17,403 nucleotides of DNA, taken from the NCBI GenBank assembly GCA_958451915.1, contig CAUDRX010000033.1, positions 1-17,403 on the forward strand, written 5' to 3'. This document shows, piece by piece, positions 12,247-17,403 of the stretch (position 1 is its first letter; each line of letters starts with the position of its first letter). The translations under genes were made by a program, and so were the position numbers. The notes beneath the pieces were generated by a model. The model searched no databases, was not told the origin of the DNA, and saw only the letters and a list, made by a program, of their open reading frames with translations. This stretch comes from an uncultured Peptococcaceae bacterium (GTDB lineage: Bacteria; Bacillota; Peptococcia; Peptococcales; Peptococcaceae).

Positions 12247-14704
12247 CAATCGCCAGATCATCCGCCGCCTTGCGCGGAACAATCTGCGCAGCGAATGGCG
12301 GCGTACCCTCATCCTCTTTGTGGCGATCATCCTGGCGACGGTGCTGCTCTTCGGTGTGCTCACAATGGGCAGCACCTATCTCCAGCTGAGCCGTCTGCAG
12401 GATACGCGTGCCTACGGCGCTGAAGACGATATCATCATCGCCAACGGTTTCACCCCGGACCAGCTTGCGCTGCTTGAAGCCGACGACCGTATCGAGAGTG
12501 TTGGCCAGCAGGCGTACGCCGGTTTCCTCCAGGGTACGGACGCAGACAAGACGGTGGGCGCCGGGCTTGTCTGGGATGATACGGTGCTCTGGGAGCAGCA
12601 GCGCGCCATGGTGATCACGGCGCAGGAAGGGCGGTATCCCGAAGCGGCCAATGAGATCATGGCGCATCGCGATGCGCTGGCGGCCTGCGGGATCGCACAC
12701 GCACGCGTAGGTGACTGCTTCACAGCGACGGTCGAAACGAACGTCGGCGTGACGACGCTGGAATTTGTCGTCACTGGCATCTGGGAAGGCTACGGCGATA
12801 CCTCACCGATCTATGTGTCGCGGTCGTTTTTCGACCAGTCCGGCTATGACCTTGCTGAGAGCGGCATCCTCTCGATCAAGCTCACGCGCGATTTCGTGCT
12901 GCCGAAGACGATCGAGGACATCCGTGCAGGTCTCGAACTGAATGAGAAGCAGGTATTCCAGCCTTCAAGCTATATCGACGGTTCATGGAAAGTCTTGCTC
13001 GGCCTTATCGGTCTCAGTCTGGTGATCGTAACGAGTGCTTATCTGCTCATCTACAACATCCTCTACCTTTCTGCAGTGGGAAAGAGCCGCTATTACGGAC
13101 TGCTGCAGGTCCTGGGGATGACGGAACGTCAGGTGGCGCAGCTGGTGCGGCGGCAGATGCTTGGGATCGCCGTCGGCGGGCTCGTGGCTGGTCTGGCGTT
13201 GGGGGCGGGGACATCGCTGGTGATGGTGCCGCGTGTGTTAAGCGCCCTTGGGATCACCGAAACGCTTATCACTGTGCAGTTTCAGCCGCTGGTGCTCGTA
13301 CTGACGGTATGCTGTGTGGCTGCGGCGGTCTTTGCCGGACTGCATACGCCGCTGGTGCTGGCACGGTCTGCAAGCATGGCCGCGCTGCTGAAACGCCAGC
13401 CTTCCGCGCGCCGCTCTGCGACGCTTGGCCGCGGGAAACACCTTGTCTGGCGGCTGGCGCTGGCGGAACTCTGTCGAAGCCCGAAGAAGACAGCAATCGT
13501 GCTGGCGTCGCTGGCGCTCAGCCTGTCGGTCTTTGTCTGCCTGTCGACGGTCATCGACAGCCAGGATGAACGTGTCGTCATGCCGCTTTACTGGGATGCC
13601 GACTTGCTCGTGCGCAACGACAGCGAAACAAGTGAGGACATCGATTCTTATCAGTCGCTTCTCGAAGGCCTGGCAGATGAGATCGCTGCTGTATCCGGCG
13701 TGGCCGATGTGCATGAGGTGGTGGGGGTTCCGTTCACGCTCGCCGACGATGATTTTGCGGCGGCGTGGCTGCGTGCCTACAGTGAAAACCGCCCGTATCT
13801 GGTTTACAGCGAGGTGCTGGCAGATTTTCGCGCCGATCCTTCGCGCTATTACGGCATGCTGCGTGCGGTGGATGCCGATGAGTTCGACCATCTGAATGCC
13901 CAGCTTGCAGCGCCTGTCGATCGTGATGCCTTCCTTGCCGGTGAGATCTGCCTCGCTGCCGCAGGGGAGCCAGTGGTGCCCGAAGAAGCGATCGGTGAAA
14001 CGCTCACGGTGGATGTGCGCGGTCAGCGGCTGCCCCTTGTGATCGCTGCGCAAACCTTTGACACCGGGGACCTTGCCGCATCGCGCAACATCGGTCCAAA
14101 CCTCATCGTCAGCCGAAGCTGGCTCGAGCGCCTGGATGCTGCGCCGATCGTGACCAATCTCAGTGTGCACTACGATGTGGAAGCCGATGCAGTACAAACC
14201 GAAGCGCAGGTCATGGAGATCCTTTCTGTGTGGCCGGATCTCGGTGATATCTTTGTCCAGTCGCACCTGGAAGAGGTGCGGGCCATTCAGGCGACGGAGG
14301 GCGACCTCAACGAAACCGGCGCGGCGATCGCGCTGCTGCTTTTCATCGTCGGACTGCTCAACTACGTGAATACGATGGCTGCGAGCATCCAAAGCCGCCG
14401 CCTGACTTTCTCGGTCATGGAAAGCCTGGGCATGACACCAGCACAGATTCGTCACCAGCTCCTCTGTGAAGGGCTCTTCATTGCAGCGGGGGTGATCGCG
14501 CTCACGGCGACGCTCGGCATGGCGGTGACAGCGCTGGCTTTTCAGGCGATGAACCACATGGGCGTGCCGTTTCAGCTGCCGCTGCTGCCGATTTTCGGCG
14601 CTGCGCTGTTGTTGGTGCTGCTTTGCGTGATTGTGCCATTGGCTTGCTATCAGCGTCTGGGTGACGAAGGCGCGCTCATCGAACGCCTGCGCATGAGCGA
14701 ATAG
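12233..14704 (+). CDS. ABC transporter permease, FtsX/MacB type, duplicated
   Basis: Start ATG 12233 is preceded by AAGGGTGGGG (about 12216-12225); an in-frame GTG at 12221 is less well placed. The 823-aa protein shows eight hydrophobic segments at about 25-46, 253-279, 309-331, 352-376, 420-441, 695-718, 744-768 and 783-805. Large extracellular domains occupy about 47-250 and 442-694. Each half has one TM, an extracellular domain and three TMs ending the FtsX core; GLLQVLGMTERQVAQLV (289-305) and VMESLGMTPAQIRHQLL (728-744) are the matching coupling-helix regions. This layout differs from the 10-TM BceB permeases with one large loop and fits type VII MacB-like exporters. It pairs with the overlapping ATPase. 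Substrate unknown; resistance to a peptide antibiotic or envelope maintenance are typical. Confidence 0.94.
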   Translation: MLANNNRQIIRRLARNNLRSEWRRTLILFVAIILATVLLFGVLTMGSTYLQLSRLQDTRAYGAEDDIIIANGFTPDQLALLEADDRIESVGQQAYAGFLQGTDADKTVGAGLVWDDTVLWEQQRAMVITAQEGRYPEAANEIMAHRDALAACGIAHARVGDCFTATVETNVGVTTLEFVVTGIWEGYGDTSPIYVSRSFFDQSGYDLAESGILSIKLTRDFVLPKTIEDIRAGLELNEKQVFQPSSYIDGSWKVLLGLIGLSLVIVTSAYLLIYNILYLSAVGKSRYYGLLQVLGMTERQVAQLVRRQMLGIAVGGLVAGLALGAGTSLVMVPRVLSALGITETLITVQFQPLVLVLTVCCVAAAVFAGLHTPLVLARSASMAALLKRQPSARRSATLGRGKHLVWRLALAELCRSPKKTAIVLASLALSLSVFVCLSTVIDSQDERVVMPLYWDADLLVRNDSETSEDIDSYQSLLEGLADEIAAVSGVADVHEVVGVPFTLADDDFAAAWLRAYSENRPYLVYSEVLADFRADPSRYYGMLRAVDADEFDHLNAQLAAPVDRDAFLAGEICLAAAGEPVVPEEAIGETLTVDVRGQRLPLVIAAQTFDTGDLAASRNIGPNLIVSRSWLERLDAAPIVTNLSVHYDVEADAVQTEAQVMEILSVWPDLGDIFVQSHLEEVRAIQATEGDLNETGAAIALLLFIVGLLNYVNTMAASIQSRRLTFSVMESLGMTPAQIRHQLLCEGLFIAAGVIALTATLGMAVTALAFQAMNHMGVPFQLPLLPIFGAALLLVLLCVIVPLACYQRLGDEGALIERLRMSE

Positions 14705-14710
14705 CGATGC

Positions 14711-14745
14711 TGCCTGTCCGGAAATCGCCGGGCAGGCATTTTTTT
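14711..14745 (+). terminator. Terminator of the ABC exporter operon
   Basis: Stem TGCCTGTCCGG (14711-14721) with CCGGGCAGGCA (14728-14738), 11 pairs with one wobble, 6-nt loop, then seven T residues (14739-14745). It begins 6 bp after the permease stop. Confidence 0.95.
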
Positions 14746-14766
14746 CTGGCGATGGGGCGCGCTGTT

Positions 14767-14775
14767 TGTTATGAT
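14767..14775 (+). promoter_or_regulatory. Possible extended -10 before the lipoprotein gene
   Basis: TGTTATGAT matches the extended -10 pattern TG-N-TATGAT. It lies only 8 bp before the ribosome binding site, so the leader would be very short. No clear -35 is visible. Confidence 0.35.
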
Positions 14776-14797
14776 GGGAAAAAAGGAGGCGATGCGG

Positions 14798-15262
14798 ATG
14801 AAGCACAAAGGGAAGCTGCTTGCACTGCTTTTGCTGATGGTTCTGGCGTTTTCGGGCTGTGGCGAAAAAACGGCCGAGGAAGGCCCTGAAGTGACCTGTG
14901 AGATCGGCACATGTCAGCTTACCGCCGAGCGCCAGCAGGTGCTCACAGTCCCGGTCAAAGAGGATTGCAAAGCGATGCTGCATATGACCTACACGACACA
15001 GGATCAGGACGGTGCAGTGCTCTGGCTGGAAAACGGCGATCAGGTACTTTTGATGGACGAGCTTCCGGCGATGGGAGATGGGGCCTATGAAGAGGGCTGG
15101 CGGGTTTCAGAGATCACCCTGCTGGCAGGCAGAAATGTGTTCTCGCTTTCAGTCCCTGCAGGCGGACAGGTGACCTGTACGATGACCCTTGCCATTGACG
15201 ATCTGGATCCGGAAAACCTGCTGAGTGAGCAGATGGATCCCCAGATCCTGAACATTGATTGA
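14798..15262 (+). CDS. Small predicted lipoprotein of unknown function
   Basis: Start ATG 14798 is chosen because AAGGAGG (14783-14789) is 8 nt upstream; the ATG at 14792 is too near. The 154-aa protein has a signal peptide MKHKGKLLALLLLMVLAFSGC with a lipobox (AFSGC) and lipidated C21, then an acidic tether. The mature part (about 130 aa) alternates hydrophobic and polar residues, suggesting a beta-sandwich, with four further Cys (34, 39, 57, 127). I do not recognise a family. It should sit on the outer face of the membrane. The macro-domain gene follows with a 14-bp gap and its ribosome site touches this stop codon, so the two are probably co-transcribed. Confidence 0.85.
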   Translation: MKHKGKLLALLLLMVLAFSGCGEKTAEEGPEVTCEIGTCQLTAERQQVLTVPVKEDCKAMLHMTYTTQDQDGAVLWLENGDQVLLMDELPAMGDGAYEEGWRVSEITLLAGRNVFSLSVPAGGQVTCTMTLAIDDLDPENLLSEQMDPQILNID

Positions 15263-15276
15263 AAGGACGTGACGAT

Positions 15277-15789
15277 ATGCCACTACATTTGAAACAGACA
15301 GACATCACGACGTTGGCGGTCGACGCCATCGTCAATGCAGCGAAACCATCACTTTTGGGCGGCGGAGGGGTGGATGGTGCGATCCATCGTGCCGCCGGAC
15401 CGGCGCTTTTGGCCGAGTGCCGCAGCCTTGGCGGCTGTGCGACCGGAGACGCCAGGATCACGCGCGGCTATAACCTGCCGGCGCGCCATGTGATCCATAC
15501 CGTCGGTCCGGTCTGGCAGGGCGGCAGCCAGGGCGAAGCGGCGCTACTTGCGAGTTGTTATCGCACGGCGTTCGCCCTGGCAGTGCAGGCAGGCTGTTCG
15601 AGTCTGGCCTATCCGCTGATCTCTTCCGGCGTCTACGGTTATCCCTTTGAGGAGGCGCTGCGCATTGCTGTCGAGACCATCCGGGAAAGCCTGACTCACC
15701 ACGACCTGGACGTCACCCTCTGTCTCTTTGGTGATGCCGCCTGGGAAAAGGCGCAGGCGCTCTATCCTTCGCTCATCACCGCGCAGTAA
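15277..15789 (+). CDS. Macro-domain protein (YmdB/MacroD-like), catalytic Asn replaced
   Basis: Start ATG 15277 has GAAAGGA (15261-15267) 9 nt upstream; an in-frame TTG at 15259 is not supported. The 170-aa protein is a single macro domain throughout: DITTLAVDAIVNAAK (9-23), LLGGGGVDGAIHRAAG (27-41 region), ITRGYNLPARHVIHTVGPVW (61-80) and SSGVYGYPFEEA (116-127). Family members bind ADP-ribose and hydrolyse O-acetyl-ADP-ribose or remove mono-ADP-ribose. D33 and H37 are kept, but the second Asn of the NAAN motif (N25 in E. coli YmdB) is K23 here, so activity may be changed. It is cytoplasmic. The lipoprotein upstream is an odd partner and gives no clear hint. Confidence 0.93.
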   Translation: MPLHLKQTDITTLAVDAIVNAAKPSLLGGGGVDGAIHRAAGPALLAECRSLGGCATGDARITRGYNLPARHVIHTVGPVWQGGSQGEAALLASCYRTAFALAVQAGCSSLAYPLISSGVYGYPFEEALRIAVETIRESLTHHDLDVTLCLFGDAAWEKAQALYPSLITAQ

Positions 15790-15891
15790 CGCGCGCCGTT
15801 GTCTGATATGATAACCAGGTGACGCTTCTTTTTAGATAGGATACGAAAAAATTCGATGTTATCCATCCATAACTTTTATCCTCTGGAGAAA

Positions 15892-15919
15892 TTGTAAATC
15901 ATCATTTCGTGTTTATAAT
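15892..15919 (+). promoter_or_regulatory. Promoter of the serine hydrolase gene
   Basis: TTGTAA (15892-15897) and consensus TATAAT (15914-15919) are 16 bp apart in an AT-rich 168-bp gap. The predicted start is near 15926, about 32 nt before the ATG. No clear terminator for the macro-domain gene is visible in the gap. Confidence 0.7.
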
Positions 15920-15957
15920 AATAGAAGAGGGGAATGACTGGTAAAGGGTGACATTGA

Positions 15958-16941
15958 ATGAAAAAGAAACTTTTTGGAGTTTTCCTGACCCTTGGACTCA
16001 TTGTCCTGTGCCTGGGTGGCCTGTTCCTCTTTGACGACGCGCTTTCCATTGGCAGCGTCCAGGCAGAGGGAGATGGCATCGAGCGGCTTTCAGCGGCAGC
16101 GACGGATGAAAGTGAAGTGACCGAAGCTGTTCCGGAGAAAACGGCAGAGGAGATCGCTGCAGATATCGCTGCCCTTGTGCAGGCATCGATGACGGAAAAT
16201 GGCATCGATCCTTCGCAGGTTGGCATCGTGGTGCATGATCTCGGAAGTGATGCCGTCTACGCTCACAATGAGACCACTTATTTCACCGCTGGCAGTACCT
16301 ATAAACTGCCATTGGCCATGCTCATCTATGAGAAGATCGATGCAGGCGCGCTCGCGCTCACAGACACGCTCTATTATGATGCGTCCTATTATGAAGAAGG
16401 CGGGTCGATCGGCATCAACTATCTGCCTGGCGCAAGCATCGCTGTCAGTGAACTGCTGCATTGTCTGATCGTCGATTCTGACAACACGGCGGCTCACATC
16501 CTCATCGGGTCGATGGGGGACTGGCTGTCGTTCAAGCAGGAGGCGGTCAAGTACAGTGCTGTGCCGATCGATGAGAATGATGGTGATTATTTCAGTTATT
16601 ACAATGTCTTTACCGCCGGCTATATGAACGATGTGCTCGCTTATCTCTGGGAGCATCGCGACGATTTTGAGACGCTGGTGGATGACCTCACTGCCGCCAA
16701 GCCGGACGACTATCTCAACGGTGTTCTCGGCGGTACAAAGATGGCGCAGAAATATGGTCAGTATGAGATGGCCGAGAATGCCATCGGCTTTTCTACGAGC
16801 GGACACCCTTACAGCATCGCTGTCTATACCTCGCTGGGGTATACGGGGCGTGAATGGATGGGGGCTGTCAATGCCGAGATCTGGCAGTATTTTGAAGAAC
16901 TCGACCGCGAACAGTCGGCAGTGGAGGAAACACTGGAATAG
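15958..16941 (+). CDS. Membrane-anchored class A beta-lactamase-like serine hydrolase
   Basis: A 327-aa protein starting at ATG 15958 behind AAAGGGTGA (15943-15951). The N-terminal basic and hydrophobic segment (1-25) is a signal/anchor; V-Q-A at 34-36 could be a cleavage site. A Glu/Ala-rich linker to about 75 precedes the catalytic domain. It has the penicillin-recognising motifs: S113-T-Y-K116 (SxxK), S174-D-N176 (SDN), and K265-Y-G267 in place of KTG, followed by the strand IGFSTSGHPYSIAVYTS. I see no convincing omega-loop Glu (E166 type), so it may be a slow acylating enzyme, a peptidoglycan-related hydrolase or a binding protein rather than a true beta-lactamase. It is exported and acts outside the membrane. 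It is monocistronic, with its own promoter and terminator. Confidence 0.88.
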   Translation: MKKKLFGVFLTLGLIVLCLGGLFLFDDALSIGSVQAEGDGIERLSAAATDESEVTEAVPEKTAEEIAADIAALVQASMTENGIDPSQVGIVVHDLGSDAVYAHNETTYFTAGSTYKLPLAMLIYEKIDAGALALTDTLYYDASYYEEGGSIGINYLPGASIAVSELLHCLIVDSDNTAAHILIGSMGDWLSFKQEAVKYSAVPIDENDGDYFSYYNVFTAGYMNDVLAYLWEHRDDFETLVDDLTAAKPDDYLNGVLGGTKMAQKYGQYEMAENAIGFSTSGHPYSIAVYTSLGYTGREWMGAVNAEIWQYFEELDREQSAVEETLE

Positions 16942-16950
16942 AATGGAATG

Positions 16951-16983
16951 AGACCGCGTTCCGCATGAGCGCGGTCTTTTTTT
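16951..16983 (+). terminator. Terminator of the serine hydrolase gene
   Basis: Stem AGACCGCG (16951-16958) with CGCGGTCT (16970-16977), 11-nt loop, then further T residues to 16983. Confidence 0.93.
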
Positions 16984-17016
16984 GACTTCATGATCAAGAT
17001 ATAGGGGAAAATAACC

Positions 17017-17403
17017 GTGAATAAAGTAAAGATACAGGCTGGCCGCCATGTACGCATGAAGGCGCTGAAGGCGGCCTTTCCGAACACCATCCCGATCTTT
17101 GCGGGGTTTTGGTTCCTTGGTATTGCCTATGGGGTGTATATGCATGTTTCGGGGTTCAGTTTTATCTACCCCTGCCTGATGGCCCTGACGATCTTCGGCG
17201 GTTCGCTGGAATTCGTCGCCGTCTCCATGCTCCTGAGCCCCTTCGCGCCGCTGACGACGCTTTTGGTGGCCCTGATGATCCAGGCACGGCATCTCTTTTA
17301 TGGCATCGCCATGCTCGACAAGTTCAAAGGCCTGGGCTGGAAACGCTTCTATCTGATCTTTGGCCTCTGCGATGAGACCTTTTCCATCAATTATACGGCG
17401 AAG
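17017..17403 (+). CDS. AzlC-family branched-chain amino acid exporter subunit, 3' partial
   Basis: GTG 17017 with AGGGGA (17003-17008) 8 nt upstream opens a frame that runs off the window; 129 residues are visible. The sequence fits AzlC (large subunit of the AzlCD/YgaZH type exporters): an N-terminal AAFPNTIPIFAGFWFLGIAYG helix start (about 19-39), a second helix with MALTIFGGSLEFVAVSMLL (about 55-73), then ALMIQARHLFYGIAMLDKF (85-103), which matches the conserved R-H-x-x-Y-G region. An AzlD partner would be expected just downstream. AzlC proteins have a basic cytoplasmic N-terminus as here. The upstream terminator makes it a separate transcription unit, though I see no convincing promoter in the short gap. 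Confidence 0.85.
   Translation, partial: MNKVKIQAGRHVRMKALKAAFPNTIPIFAGFWFLGIAYGVYMHVSGFSFIYPCLMALTIFGGSLEFVAVSMLLSPFAPLTTLLVALMIQARHLFYGIAMLDKFKGLGWKRFYLIFGLCDETFSINYTAK

Noticed and set aside
13238..14983. 581-codon open frame on the minus strand
   Set aside because: It is antisense to the ABC permease and its terminator; composition is that of a shadow frame.
15781..15880. Terminator or small RNA in the gap before the serine hydrolase
   Set aside because: Only short weak repeats (for example GGATA/TATCC around 15839-15864) are present and no GC-rich hairpin precedes the T-rich stretch.
16090..17292. 400-codon open frame on the minus strand
   Set aside because: It is antisense to the serine hydrolase, crosses its terminator and the AzlC start, and shows no family features.

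Overview
The window looks like chromosomal DNA from a Bacillota (Firmicutes) bacterium, probably an anaerobe. By eye the GC content is in the high fifties. Evidence: strong AGGAGG-type ribosome binding sites, short intergenic gaps with GC-rich hairpin plus T-run terminators, a lipoprotein with a Gram-positive style signal, a two-component system beside an ABC exporter, QueH instead of the oxygen-era QueG, and an Fe-S/flavin ene-reductase. I cannot name the genus. There are no tRNA or rRNA genes, CRISPR arrays, transposases or phage genes. Seventeen genes are supported; the first and last are cut by the window edges.

Region 1 (1-6373) looks like a small-molecule catabolic locus. Two tandem paralogous amidohydrolase-related TIM-barrel proteins (the first truncated) are followed by a 630-aa old-yellow-enzyme/2,4-dienoyl-CoA-reductase-like flavoprotein, closed by a strong terminator. 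Next come a DASS/SLC13-like membrane carrier with its own promoter and a LysR regulator. A plausible but untested reading is import of a carboxylate, C=C reduction by the flavoenzyme and a TIM-barrel reaction, controlled by the LysR protein. The most unusual point is that both TIM-barrel proteins have lost most of the metal ligands of the amidohydrolase family. The carrier and the Fe-S loop of the flavoenzyme are also off-consensus.

Region 2 (6378-11486): DNA topoisomerase III on the minus strand is divergent from a plus-strand operon of queH, an alkyltransferase-like (MGMT-fold) protein without the acceptor cysteine, an OmpR-type response regulator and a one-TM histidine kinase. The last three genes overlap (4 and 10 bp). 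A terminator overlaps the kinase stop codon.

Region 3 (11487-14745): an ABC exporter ATPase and an 8-TM MacB/FtsX-type permease overlap by 14 bp. Their promoter has an extended -10 and, in place of a -35, two TGTGA repeats exactly 11 bp apart. This is the spacing used by OmpR/PhoB-type regulators, so the adjacent two-component system probably controls the exporter.

Region 4 (14746-17403): a small lipoprotein and a macro-domain protein whose YmdB-type catalytic Asn is replaced by Lys; a membrane-anchored class A beta-lactamase-like serine hydrolase with its own promoter and terminator; and the start of an AzlC-type branched-chain amino acid exporter running off the end.

Many long antisense ORFs (up to about 640 codons) are shadows produced by GC-rich codon use and are not annotated.
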